Shown here in pieces: positions 27,268 to 36,158 of a stretch of 64,000 nt of DNA. Position numbers and translations under genes: made by a program. The notes beneath the pieces are model-generated. The model searched no databases, was not told the DNA's origin, and was given only the letters and a program-made list of their open reading frames with translations. The stretch lies in assembly GCF_902859875.1 (NCBI RefSeq), contig NZ_CADIKF010000005.1:62001-126000 (forward strand), read 5' to 3'. Source of the DNA: Paraburkholderia solisilvae. Its GTDB lineage: Bacteria; Pseudomonadota; Gammaproteobacteria; Burkholderiales; Burkholderiaceae. Positions within the stretch are counted from its first letter, which is position 1. Each line of letters begins with the position of its first letter.

Positions 27268-28875
27268 ATGCCGGTCATCGAAACGAAGTTGAATCCGCGC
27301 TCCGACGATTTCCGCGCGAATGCGGCTGCGCTCGAAGCGCTCGTCGCGCAGCTGCGCGAGCGCATCGGCAAGCTCGCGCTCGGCGGCGGCGAAGCCGCGC
27401 GCGACAAACATGTGTCGCGCGGCAAGCTGCTGCCCCGCGAGCGCGTCGCGCAGTTGCTCGACCCGGGTACGCCATTTCTCGAGCTGTCGCAGCTCGCCGC
27501 GTTCGGCATGTATAACGACGACGCACCCGGAGCCGGCGTGATCACCGGCATCGGACGGGTCGCCGGGCAGGAATGCGTGATCGTTTGCAACGATGCGACC
27601 GTGAAGGGCGGCACCTACTATCCGATGACGGTCAAGAAGCATGTGCGCGCGCAGGAGATCGCGGCTGAGAACCATTTGCCGTGCGTGTATCTCGTCGATT
27701 CCGGCGGCGCGAATCTGCCGAATCAGGACGAGGTGTTTCCCGATCGCGATCACTTCGGCCGGATTTTCTATAACCAGGCGAACCTGTCCGCGGCGGGCAT
27801 TCCGCAGATCGCAGTCGTGATGGGGTCGTGCACGGCGGGCGGCGCGTATGTGCCGGCGATGAGCGACGAGTCGATCATCGTAAAGAACCAGGGCACGATT
27901 TTTCTCGGCGGCCCGCCGCTCGTGAAGGCGGCGACCGGCGAGGAGGTGAGCGCGGAAGATCTCGGCGGCGGCGACGTGCATACGCGGCTATCGGGCGTCG
28001 CCGACCACCTTGCGCAAAACGACGCGCATGCGCTGGCGATTGCGCGCAGCATCGTCGCGAATCTGAACCGGCGCAAGGACGCGCCACTTGCGCTGCAGGC
28101 GCCGAAGCCGCCGCGCTACGAAGCGGCCAGCATATACGGCGTGATTCCAGTCGATACGCGCAAGCCGTTCGATATCCGCGAAGTGATCGCGCGTATCGTC
28201 GACGATTCCGCATTCGACGAGTTCAAGGCCCGCTACGGCACGACCCTCGTCACGGGGTTTGCGCATATCTGGGGTCATCCGGTCGGCATCGTGGCGAACA
28301 ACGGCATTCTGTTTTCCGAGTCGGCATTGAAGGGCGCGCATTTCATCGAACTGTGCTGCCAGCGCAAGATTCCGCTCGTGTTTCTGCAGAACATCACGGG
28401 CTTTATGGTCGGGCGTAAATACGAGAACGAAGGCATTGCGCGCAACGGCGCGAAGATGGTGACTGCGGTCGCCACCGCGAAGGTGCCGAAATTCACCGTG
28501 ATCATCGGCGGCTCGTTCGGCGCGGGGAACTATGGAATGTGCGGCCGCGCGTATTCGCCGCGCTTTCTATGGATGTGGCCGAACGCGCGGATTTCGGTGA
28601 TGGGCGGTGAGCAGGCGGCGTCGGTGCTCGCAACGATAAAGCGCGACGGCATCGAAGCGAAGGGCGGCGCGTGGAGCGCCGACGAAGAAGAGGCGTTCAA
28701 GCAACCGATCCGCGAGCAATACGAGCGTGAGGGGAACCCATACTATGCCAGTGCGCGGCTATGGGACGACGGCGTGATCGATCCGGCGCAAACGCGCGAC
28801 GTGCTCGGCCTCGGTTTGTCGGCCGCGATGAATGCACCGATCGAAGACACGCGTTTCGGCGTATTCAGAATGTGA
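27268..28875 (+). CDS. liuB: Methylcrotonoyl-CoA carboxylase, carboxyltransferase (beta) subunit
   Basis: This subunit transfers carboxylate from carboxybiotin to 3-methylcrotonyl-CoA, forming 3-methylglutaconyl-CoA. It has 535 residues in two crotonase-fold halves. Typical marks are [25 protein letters not shown] (residues 51-75), [47 protein letters not shown] and the oxyanion glycines in [16 protein letters not shown]. The second half has [24 protein letters not shown] and [44 protein letters not shown] about 8 bases before ATG 27268 supports the start. It is 73 bases after ivd. Confidence 0.95.
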   Translation: MPVIETKLNPRSDDFRANAAALEALVAQLRERIGKLALGGGEAARDKHVSRGKLLPRERVAQLLDPGTPFLELSQLAAFGMYNDDAPGAGVITGIGRVAGQECVIVCNDATVKGGTYYPMTVKKHVRAQEIAAENHLPCVYLVDSGGANLPNQDEVFPDRDHFGRIFYNQANLSAAGIPQIAVVMGSCTAGGAYVPAMSDESIIVKNQGTIFLGGPPLVKAATGEEVSAEDLGGGDVHTRLSGVADHLAQNDAHALAIARSIVANLNRRKDAPLALQAPKPPRYEAASIYGVIPVDTRKPFDIREVIARIVDDSAFDEFKARYGTTLVTGFAHIWGHPVGIVANNGILFSESALKGAHFIELCCQRKIPLVFLQNITGFMVGRKYENEGIARNGAKMVTAVATAKVPKFTVIIGGSFGAGNYGMCGRAYSPRFLWMWPNARISVMGGEQAASVLATIKRDGIEAKGGAWSADEEEAFKQPIREQYEREGNPYYASARLWDDGVIDPAQTRDVLGLGLSAAMNAPIEDTRFGVFRM

Positions 28876-28970
28876 TGCGCAGGATGCTGAGCTGAATGCA
28901 ATGCGCAAAACGCAATACCCGGAATGCGACGTGCAGGAAGTGATAAGGCCCGCGCAAGGAGTGTCGAATC

Positions 28971-29765
28971 ATGAATGAACGGAAGCACGAGACGCTGATC
29001 GTCGAATTCGCGCACCGGGTCGCGACGGTCACGCTGAATCGTCCGGAGGTGCGCAATGCGTTCAACGAAACGATGATCGCCGAGCTTACGGCGGTGTTTC
29101 GCGACCTGAGTGCGCGCGACGACGTGCGCTCGGTGGTGCTGGGTGCGAACGGCAAGGCGTTTTGCGCGGGTGCGGACCTGAACTGGATGAAAAAGATGGC
29201 CGGCTACTCGGAGGACGAGAACCGTGCCGACGCGTTGCGTCTTGCCGATATGCTGTGGTCGATTTACCACTGCGGCAAGCCGGTGATTGCGCGCGTGAAC
29301 GGCGACGCGTACGCGGGTGGCATGGGCCTGATCGCGGCGTGCGACATCGTGATCGCGGTGGACACCGCGCACTTCTGTCTGTCCGAAGCGCGCCTCGGCC
29401 TGATTCCCGCAACGATTGCGCCGTATGTGATTCGCGCGCTCGGCGAACGCGCGTCGCGCCGCTACTTCACGACCGCGGAGCAGTTCGATTGCACGACCGC
29501 GCTGCGTCTGGGCTTTGTCAGCGAAGCCGTGAGCGAGGACCGGCTTGACGACGCCGTGCAGCAACTCGCCGCGATTCTGTGCTCGAACGGGCCGCTGGCG
29601 GTGAGCGCATCGAAGCAGTTGGTGCACGACATCGCGGGCCGCGACCTCGACCGGGCATTGCTCGAAGAGACGGCCGCGCGCATCGCGCGGGTGCGCGCCA
29701 GCGTCGAAGGCCGCGAAGGCATTGCGTCGTTCCTCGAGAAGCGCGCGCCATCGTGGCGCAACTGA
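28971..29765 (+). CDS. liuC: Methylglutaconyl-CoA hydratase (enoyl-CoA hydratase family)
   Basis: This crotonase-fold enzyme, 264 residues, hydrates 3-methylglutaconyl-CoA to HMG-CoA. The oxyanion segments are GKAFCAGADLNWMKKMAGYS (residues 62-81) and NGDAYAGGMGLIAACDIVIA (110-129). The latter has Gly-Gly-Met-Gly in place of the Glu found in generic enoyl-CoA hydratases, a usual trait of LiuC-type enzymes. The second acidic position is kept in LSEARLGLIPATI. AAGGAG 9-10 bases before ATG 28971 marks the start. Its position between the two carboxylase subunit genes makes the assignment firm. Confidence 0.9.
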   Translation: MNERKHETLIVEFAHRVATVTLNRPEVRNAFNETMIAELTAVFRDLSARDDVRSVVLGANGKAFCAGADLNWMKKMAGYSEDENRADALRLADMLWSIYHCGKPVIARVNGDAYAGGMGLIAACDIVIAVDTAHFCLSEARLGLIPATIAPYVIRALGERASRRYFTTAEQFDCTTALRLGFVSEAVSEDRLDDAVQQLAAILCSNGPLAVSASKQLVHDIAGRDLDRALLEETAARIARVRASVEGREGIASFLEKRAPSWRN

Positions 29766-29874
29766 CATGCGCTGACTGACGAACGAACCCGCGCAAACGC
29801 ATCCGCAACGCAAGCAAACCCGCAACGCACGCGAACCAAGCGAACCCATCCGACCACGGCGCCAAGGCAAACAT
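29766..29874. repeat. Low-complexity spacer in the liu operon
   Basis: The 109 bases between liuC and liuD consist largely of short imperfect repeats of CGCAAC and GCGAACC with few T on the plus strand. They lack a terminator shape. A purine/C-rich unstructured spacer of this kind may keep the mRNA open ahead of liuD. Confidence 0.4.
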
Positions 29875-31905
29875 ATGTTCAACAAGATCCTGATCGCGAA
29901 CCGTGGCGAAATTGCGTGCCGCGTTGCGGCCACATGCAAGCGGCTTGGCATCGCGAGCGTGGCGGTCTATTCCGATGCGGACGCCAAGGCGAAGCATGTG
30001 GCGGCTTGCGACGAGGCCGTGCATATCGGCGGCCCGGCGGCGGCGGAAAGCTACTTGCGCATCGAACGGATCATCGAGGCGGCGCGTGCGAGCGGCGCGC
30101 AGGCGGTGCATCCGGGCTACGGCTTTCTATCCGAGAACGAAGATTTCGCGGAGGCTTGCAAGGCGGCCGGCCTTGTTTTCATCGGGCCGCCGGTCGAGGC
30201 GATTGCCGCGATGGGCTCGAAAGCAGCCGCAAAGGCGCTGATGCACGCGGCAGCGGTGCCGCTCGTGCCCGGTTATCACGGCGACGATCAAAGCCCCGAC
30301 CTGCTGCGTCGCGAAGCGGATGCGATCGGTTATCCGGTGTTGTTGAAGGCGAGCGCGGGCGGCGGCGGCAAGGGTATGCGCGTGGTCGAGCGCGGCGAAG
30401 ACTTCGCGGCGGCGCTCGCGTCGTGCAAGCGCGAAGCGGCGAGCAGCTTCGGCAACGATCGCGTGCTGATCGAAAAGTATCTGACGCGGCCTCGCCACGT
30501 CGAAGTGCAGGTGTTCGCCGATACGCACGGCACAGCGGTATATCTGTTCGACCGCGATTGCTCGGTGCAGCGGCGCCATCAGAAAGTGCTCGAAGAAGCG
30601 CCCGCGCCCGGGCTGTCCGACGCATTGCGCCGCGCGATGGGCGAAGCGGCGGTCGCAGCGGCGCGCGCGGTCGATTATGTCGGCGCCGGCACAGTCGAAT
30701 TCATCATGACCGGCGACGACTTCTATTTCATGGAGATGAACACGCGGCTGCAGGTCGAGCATCCGGTTACCGAAATGGTGACCGGACACGATCTCGTCGA
30801 ATGGCAGTTGCGCGTGGCGGCCGGCGAACCGCTGCCGTGCACGCAGCAGCAATTGCAGTTGACCGGGCACGCAATCGAAGCGCGTCTCTATGCGGAGCAT
30901 CCGGCGCGCGGCTTTCTGCCGTCGACAGGCACGCTCAAGCATGTGCGGATGCCCGACGGCGTCGAGTTCGTGACGAGTGCACACGCCGGCGGCCCGCGCG
31001 CGCCGGTGCGTATCGACAGCGGCGTGCGCGAGGGCGACACGATCACGCCGTTCTACGATCCGATGATCGCGAAGCTGATCGCATACGGCGCCTCTCGCAC
31101 GGACGCGTTGCAGCGGATGAGCCGCGCACTGCAGGCATGCGAAGTGGTCGGGCCGCATACGAATGTGGAATTTCTGCGGCGCATCGTCGCGAGCGAAGCG
31201 TTCGCAAGCGGCGATCTGGACACCGGGTTGATCGAGCGGCATCGCGACGCGCTGTTCGCGCCGTCGCACAAGCCGCTCGATGCTGCGCTCGCGCTCGCCT
31301 GCGCGGCGTTACTGGAGCGCGAGGGCAACGGTGAGGGCAGTGCGGCGGCGCGCGCTTCGTCGCCATGGGACGCGCTCGCGCACTGGCGCCTGAATGGCGA
31401 CTATCGACGCACGTTCAACTGGAATGACGTCGAAAGCGATGTGCAGCTTGCTGTCACTTTTGTTCGCGACCGGGACGTACAGGAACTGGAGTATGCGGAC
31501 CGCCGCGCGCCTTTCGCATGGTGGGCCAGCGGCGCGCCGCACGAATACGGCGCCACGCTTGGCCATACCCGCGTAACAGGCCGCGTGTTTATCGACGGCG
31601 ACACGTTTCACGTTTTTTGCCGTGGCGAAGCGTTCGCGTTCGAATGGCAGAACCTGCTGGCGCACGCGGCGGATGCCGAGCACGGCGAAGGCCGGCTGAC
31701 CGCGCCGATGCCGGGCAAGGTGATCGCGGTGCTGGTGGCGTCGGGCACGAAGGTCGAAAAGGGCACGCCGCTGATCGTGATGGAAGCGATGAAGATGGAG
31801 CATACGATCGGCGCGCCGGCTGCGGGCACAGTCGCGGAGGTGCTGTATGAGGTCGGCGACCAGGTGGCGGACGGCGCGCAATTGCTGGTGCTGGAAAGCG
31901 AATGA
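29875..31905 (+). CDS. liuD: Methylcrotonoyl-CoA carboxylase, biotin-containing (alpha) subunit
   Basis: This subunit carries biotin carboxylase and biotin carrier activities for the same carboxylase. It has 676 residues. The biotin-carboxylase N-domain opens with MFNKILIANRGEIACRV. The ATP-grasp glycine loop is LLKASAGGGGKGMRVV (about 158-173), with EKYLTRPRHVEVQVF and FMEMNTRLQVEHPVTEMVTG further on. The middle region links to the C-terminal biotinyl domain with MEAMKMEH; Lys in this motif carries biotin. The gene has a weak ribosome site before ATG 29875. The next expected gene, HMG-CoA lyase (liuE), is missing: the operon ends here against a minus-strand gene. Confidence 0.95.
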   Translation: MFNKILIANRGEIACRVAATCKRLGIASVAVYSDADAKAKHVAACDEAVHIGGPAAAESYLRIERIIEAARASGAQAVHPGYGFLSENEDFAEACKAAGLVFIGPPVEAIAAMGSKAAAKALMHAAAVPLVPGYHGDDQSPDLLRREADAIGYPVLLKASAGGGGKGMRVVERGEDFAAALASCKREAASSFGNDRVLIEKYLTRPRHVEVQVFADTHGTAVYLFDRDCSVQRRHQKVLEEAPAPGLSDALRRAMGEAAVAAARAVDYVGAGTVEFIMTGDDFYFMEMNTRLQVEHPVTEMVTGHDLVEWQLRVAAGEPLPCTQQQLQLTGHAIEARLYAEHPARGFLPSTGTLKHVRMPDGVEFVTSAHAGGPRAPVRIDSGVREGDTITPFYDPMIAKLIAYGASRTDALQRMSRALQACEVVGPHTNVEFLRRIVASEAFASGDLDTGLIERHRDALFAPSHKPLDAALALACAALLEREGNGEGSAAARASSPWDALAHWRLNGDYRRTFNWNDVESDVQLAVTFVRDRDVQELEYADRRAPFAWWASGAPHEYGATLGHTRVTGRVFIDGDTFHVFCRGEAFAFEWQNLLAHAADAEHGEGRLTAPMPGKVIAVLVASGTKVEKGTPLIVMEAMKMEHTIGAPAAGTVAEVLYEVGDQVADGAQLLVLESE

Positions 31906-31951
31906 TGAAACGCGGCCGGCGCGCGCAACGCGCGAGCCGGCGCTGTCGCGA

Positions 31952-32752
31952 TCACGCAAGCTGCGGATAGCCGAGTTCGACCGCCTCGTTTTCCAGTAGC
32001 GTGATGCGCGAATAGTCGTCCATCGACAACACGTCGACACCCTTCAATCGTAAGCGCCGGGCACGCTCCGGCTGCGCAGCGATCGCTTCGCGCAGCGCGC
32101 GTCGCAACGCCTCGATCCGATCGGCCGGCACGCGCTTCGAAGCGATCAACGGCAAGCCGGGCGACATGCTGGTCCAGCCGATTGTTTTCACTGCCTGCGC
32201 GAGTGCCGGCCGTTCGTCTCGCACCAACGCGAAGGTGACGCAGTCGATGGCAGCGACGTCCGCGCGGCGTTCGGCGAGCGCCTGCAATGACGCAAGATGC
32301 GAACCTGTTTGCACGGCCGAACCGAAGAACCGGCCGCCGTGAGCAAGCGGGGCGACCGCATGCCGCAACGCATTGAAGCCGCTGTGCGAGTCGAGCTGAT
32401 TGAATGCGGCACGCGTGCCGCGGCAGCTTTCCAAGGTTGAAAAGGGTGCGTCCGCATGCGTGACGATCGCGCTCGCATAGTTCGGACCATCGCAGCCTGG
32501 CGCATCGAAGCACGGCGTCGCGACCAGCTGCACCGCATCGCTCAAGCCATGCGTGAGCGGATAGCCGCAGGTTTGCGACAGCAGCAGATCGTCGCGGCGC
32601 CACAGCGCGGTGAGCTCATCGCGCACATTGACGACCTGTGCCGCCGTTCCGGCCGCCACAAGTACATCCGCAAGCCAATCACGCCAGCACGCTTCGAGCG
32701 ATGGCGTGACGTTGTACATCGGCAGCGCGGCAACCCATTGAGTAGCATTCAT
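31952..32752 (-). CDS. PhnD/SsuA-type substrate-binding protein without signal peptide
   Basis: A 266-residue type 2 periplasmic-binding fold protein (PhnD/transferrin-like). Marks are LPMYNVTPSLEACW near the N-terminus, LLLSQTCGYPLTHGLSD, the hinge segment CRGTRAAFNQLDSHSGFNALRHAV, and DVAAIDCVTFALVRDE. It begins directly at the fold with MNATQWVAALPM and has no Sec, Tat or lipoprotein signal, so it is probably cytoplasmic. There is also no permease or ATPase gene next to it. It may bind a ligand inside the cell, perhaps as an enzyme-like or sensing protein. It is downstream of a GntR gene on the same strand (97 bases), so probably co-transcribed. Confidence 0.75.
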   Translation of the reverse strand: MNATQWVAALPMYNVTPSLEACWRDWLADVLVAAGTAAQVVNVRDELTALWRRDDLLLSQTCGYPLTHGLSDAVQLVATPCFDAPGCDGPNYASAIVTHADAPFSTLESCRGTRAAFNQLDSHSGFNALRHAVAPLAHGGRFFGSAVQTGSHLASLQALAERRADVAAIDCVTFALVRDERPALAQAVKTIGWTSMSPGLPLIASKRVPADRIEALRRALREAIAAQPERARRLRLKGVDVLSMDDYSRITLLENEAVELGYPQLA

Positions 32753-32849
32753 GCGGCCGATTCTGGCACATCGGCCGACCTGACGCTCAACCTGCGCCTA
32801 ACCTGCGCACAACCGGCACTCAACCCGGAGCTAGCGCGACACCGACGCG

Positions 32850-33512
32850 TCACTCGACGTGATTCAGCACATCCAGCGCCGCCTTGCACGCGCCCTGCAG
32901 TTGCTCACGCATCAAATCCTGCACGCGCGGATCATGGTTCACGATCGCATCGCGAATCCGCACTGACTGTTCGAAAGACGCGCGCATCCGTCCGCCGCGC
33001 GCCATCGCGATGCGCCGCACGCGCCGCACCGGGCCGATCAGCGCGGCGTGGCTCTCCTGCAGCGTGCGGTTGTCGGCGATCGTCATCACGACCGTATAGA
33101 AGCGGTCGAGCGCGTCGACATAGCTTGCGGGATCGTTGGCGGCGACGGCCACCTCCATCACGCTGACCACGTCATCCAGTTGCGCGCGCCCGAGCGCGGC
33201 GATGCGGTCCGCGGCGAGCTGCACCGCGAGGCATTCGAGCGCCGCGCGCACCGTATAGATTTCTTCGACGTCACGCACGCTGACCGAGCGCACGAATGCG
33301 CCGATTCGCGGCAACACCGTGACGAGCCCTTCGCGTTCGAGCTGCGCGAACGCTTCGCGCATCGGTGTGCGGCTCACATTCAGCTGCCTCGCGACCTGCA
33401 CCTCGGACAGCCGGCTGCCGGGCGCGAGCACGCCTTCGACGATCGCTTCGCGCAGCGCGGGCACGACCACGCCTTCGCTCAATGAATCGCTGGCCGCGTG
33501 AATGGTGCGCAT
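32850..33512 (-). CDS. GntR-family regulator, FCD subgroup
   Basis: A 220-residue regulator from ATG 33512. The winged-helix domain is in VVPALREAIVEGVLAPGSRLSEVQVARQLNVSRTPMREAFAQLEREGLVTVLPRIGAFV. The C-terminal FCD domain has EIYTVRAALECLAVQLAADR and conserved acid/His positions for metal and carboxylate binding. A longer frame to 33605 begins with TTG and adds a basic tail; neither start has a clear ribosome site. It is divergent from the enoyl-CoA hydratase gene, and an inverted repeat with TGTATA/TATACA arms lies just before that gene. FCD regulators usually bind an organic acid. Confidence 0.85.
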   Translation of the reverse strand: MRTIHAASDSLSEGVVVPALREAIVEGVLAPGSRLSEVQVARQLNVSRTPMREAFAQLEREGLVTVLPRIGAFVRSVSVRDVEEIYTVRAALECLAVQLAADRIAALGRAQLDDVVSVMEVAVAANDPASYVDALDRFYTVVMTIADNRTLQESHAALIGPVRRVRRIAMARGGRMRASFEQSVRIRDAIVNHDPRVQDLMREQLQGACKAALDVLNHVE

Positions 33513-33756
33513 GCGCGCGTGGTACTTGCGGCCGATCGTATCGAGCGGCGGCGCCAGCGGTATGTCCTGACGCTGGCTTTTTTCAGCCTTTTTTGCGGTT
33601 CGCAAATCGGAGCTCCCTTCTCCCGGTTACGGTGGCGACGCGTGGCGGCGCGCTTGCCATCCGTTCCCCGCCATCAGTCAACCTGCCGTAAAAACGTCGC
33701 ATCCGGCATGCCGGTCGACGCGATGCGGTTGACACTGCGGCAGTGATTGAATACGC

Positions 33757-33773
33757 TGTATACAGATTATACA
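33757..33773. promoter_or_regulatory. GntR operator candidate TGTATA-N5-TATACA
   Basis: Six-base arms TGTATA (33757-33762) and TATACA (33768-33773) form a dyad 15 bases before the GTG start of the hydratase gene. GT-N-AC dyads of this type are usual for FadR/FCD GntR proteins. The region around it also looks like a -10 element. Confidence 0.5.
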
Positions 33774-33787
33774 ACATCGGAGAACCC

Positions 33788-34519
33788 GTGGATCACGTCT
33801 CTTTGCCTCAGCCGGTATCGATCGAAAAGGCCGGTGCGGTGCTCACGTTCACGCTCAACAATCCGGATGCCGGCAACGAAATCACCGGGCCGATGTTCGA
33901 CGCGATGATTGCCGCATTACGCAGCGAAGCGATTGAGCCGAGCGCGCGCGTGCTGCGCCTGCGCGCCACCGGCAACGCGTTCTGCACGGGCCGCGAGCGC
34001 GCGGGCCGCGACGCCGTGTCGATACATGCGGAGGTCGAGCGGCTGATCGAATTGAAACGGCTGTTGCGCGGCACCTCGCTGATCAGTGTCGCCGAAGTGC
34101 AAGGCGATGCGTTGGGCTTCGGCTTCGGTCTCGCCATCCTGTGCGACTTCGCGATCGTGTCGAGCGATGCGCGCCTCGCCTTCCCCGAAATGAAAGCGGG
34201 CTTGCCGCCCGCGGCGATCATGGCGTACCTCGGCCGCTATGCGTTGCCCAAGCGCGTGTTTCCGCTGGTGCTGTTCGGCGACCCGATCGCGCCCGCTGCC
34301 GCGCTCGACGCGGGCCTGATCACACAGGTGGCCGCGCCCGGCGAACTGGGCGGCGCCACCGCTGCGCTGATCGAACGCATCCTCGCGCTCGACGAAGCCG
34401 GGGCGCGGCAATGCAAGGCGTTCTTCCAGGCAACTGAAGAGAATGCGCTGGAACAGAACTTCCGCTTTGCGACTGAAACGCTGACGGTGACGAGCCTGCG
34501 GCTGATGCAGAACCGCTGA
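33788..34519 (+). CDS. Enoyl-CoA hydratase/isomerase family protein
   Basis: A 243-residue crotonase-fold protein from GTG 33788, which has GGAG 5 bases upstream; the frame extends to 33743, but that part covers the operator. The first oxyanion segment is unusual: TGNAFCTGRERAGRD. The second is EVQGDALGFGFGLAILCDFAI, with Gly where hydratases have Glu. The other acid is kept in AFPEMKAGLPPAAI. Activity other than simple hydration (isomerase, lyase or hydrolase) is therefore likely. It is the first gene of an operon with an MFS carrier and an aldehyde dehydrogenase, under the divergent GntR. Confidence 0.8.
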   Translation: MDHVSLPQPVSIEKAGAVLTFTLNNPDAGNEITGPMFDAMIAALRSEAIEPSARVLRLRATGNAFCTGRERAGRDAVSIHAEVERLIELKRLLRGTSLISVAEVQGDALGFGFGLAILCDFAIVSSDARLAFPEMKAGLPPAAIMAYLGRYALPKRVFPLVLFGDPIAPAAALDAGLITQVAAPGELGGATAALIERILALDEAGARQCKAFFQATEENALEQNFRFATETLTVTSLRLMQNR

Positions 34520-34719
34520 TACAAAGCCGCTGAAGCAAAGCCGCAGAACTGAGCCGCAGAACTGAGCCGCGGACCCAGGCCGCAACGAACGACGCAGCGA
34601 CCGAACGATCCGACGACGCAACGAACGACGTATCAAACGACGCAACCGACGCAACCGCGGCCACTCGCCCGCGCCGCGCAAAACAAGAACTGACCGGAAA
34701 CGGGCTGGAGACGTAAGAC
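34520..34719. repeat. Low-complexity intergenic repeat region
   Basis: The spacer contains two direct copies of GCCGCAGAACTGA followed by many imperfect copies of CGACGCAAC and GAACGAC. It has no gene or terminator. It resembles the spacer ahead of liuD in composition. Confidence 0.4.
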
Positions 34720-36123
34720 ATGAACGTGAACGCAGGTGCAAGACTCGACCGGCTGCCGATGTCTGCATTTCATCGCCGGATCATGTGGCTGATCGGCATC
34801 GGCATGTTTTTCGACGGCTTCGACATCTATGTCGCGTCGACGGTGCTCGGCGCGACGCTGAAGTCAGGTTTCTCGACGCTCCCGCAGACCGCGCTGTTCG
34901 TGTCGCTGACGTTCGTCGGCATGATGCTCGGCTCGCTCGTCACCGGCTTTCTCGGCGACCGCTTCGGCCGCCGTTTCACCTATCAGGTGAATCTCGCGAT
35001 CTTCGGCATCGCGTCGCTCGGCGCCGCGATTTCGCCGACCATGAACGTACTGATCGCGTGCCGCTTCCTGATGGGGGTCGGACTCGGCGCGGAGAACGTG
35101 GTCGGTTATTCGACGCTCGCGGAGTTCGTGCCGCCGCGCAAGCGCGGCCGGCTGCAGGGCCTGATGGCGGTGTTCGTCGTGACCGGCCTGCCGGTCGCGG
35201 GGCTGATCGGGCTGCTCGTGATACCCGCGTTCGGCTGGCGCGCGATGTTCGTGCTGGGCGGCATCGGCGCGCTCGGCGTCTGGTACGCGCGCAAGTCGCT
35301 GCCGGAGTCGCCGCGCTGGCTCGAGGCCGCGGGCCGCGAGAAGGAAGCGGAAGCGATCCTGCAGCGCATCGAGCGGGAAGTCGCAAACGAACAGGGCAAA
35401 CCGTTGCCGCAACCGGCGCTCGCAACCGCGAGGCCGGCGCGCCCGCAGTCGCTTGGCGTCGGTTCGCTATTCGTCGGCACGATGTTGCAGCGAATGATTG
35501 TCGGCTGTGTGTGTCTGATCGTAATCAACACGCTGCTATACGGCTTCGTCACGTGGCTGCCGACGTTCTTCGTACACCAGGGTTTCAGTATCGCGAAGTC
35601 GTTCGGCTATGCGCTCGTGATGTCGATCGGCGCGCCGGTCGGCTCGGCAATCGGCGCATTCACCGCTGATTCATGGGGGCGCAAGAAGACCATCATCGGC
35701 GCGTCGCTGCTCGCGATCGTGTTCGGCGCGATGTATCCGTTCGTCAGCAATCCGCTGCTGCTGCCGGTGGTCGGCTTCCTGCTGACCGTGCCGATTTACG
35801 TGCTGGTCGCGTTGCTGTTCGCGGTCTATGTGCCCGAACTGTTTCCGACGGAAGTGCGCCTGCGCGCATCCGGCATCTGTAATACGCTGGGGCGTGGGGC
35901 AACCATCGTGACGCCGTTTATCGTCGTTGCGCTGTTTGCCCAGCATGGCGTCGTCGGTGTGCTCGCGCTGATGATCGGCCTGCTCGCCATTCAGATTGTC
36001 GTAGTCGCATGGCTGGGCGTCGAACCGACCGGCCAGCGTCTCGAAGACCTCCAACCCGGCGACGCGCCCGCACACGATGGCGTGAACGCCGCCGCCCGGG
36101 TGTCGCCGCTCAAGTCACGCTGA
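34720..36123 (+). CDS. MFS transporter (sugar/organic-acid:proton symporter type)
   Basis: A 467-residue carrier with twelve predicted membrane segments and a long central cytoplasmic loop. Marks are GIGMFFDGFDIYVASTVLG in helix 1, the loop 2-3 motif GFLGDRFGRRFTYQ, RFLMGVGLGAENVVG in helix 4, and the central PESPRWLEAAGREKEAE. ADSWGRKKTIIG is in loop 8-9, and YVPELFPTEVRLRASGICNTLGR near the end. P-E-S-P-R-W and P-E-L-F-P-T are hallmarks of the SP and AAHS-like groups that carry sugars, shikimate or aromatic acids. GGAG 9 bases before ATG 34720 supports the start. It probably imports the substrate degraded by its neighbours. Confidence 0.85.
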   Translation: MNVNAGARLDRLPMSAFHRRIMWLIGIGMFFDGFDIYVASTVLGATLKSGFSTLPQTALFVSLTFVGMMLGSLVTGFLGDRFGRRFTYQVNLAIFGIASLGAAISPTMNVLIACRFLMGVGLGAENVVGYSTLAEFVPPRKRGRLQGLMAVFVVTGLPVAGLIGLLVIPAFGWRAMFVLGGIGALGVWYARKSLPESPRWLEAAGREKEAEAILQRIEREVANEQGKPLPQPALATARPARPQSLGVGSLFVGTMLQRMIVGCVCLIVINTLLYGFVTWLPTFFVHQGFSIAKSFGYALVMSIGAPVGSAIGAFTADSWGRKKTIIGASLLAIVFGAMYPFVSNPLLLPVVGFLLTVPIYVLVALLFAVYVPELFPTEVRLRASGICNTLGRGATIVTPFIVVALFAQHGVVGVLALMIGLLAIQIVVVAWLGVEPTGQRLEDLQPGDAPAHDGVNAAARVSPLKSR

Positions 36124-36158
36124 TGGGAAACCGCAAGGAAACCGGAAAGGAAATCGCA

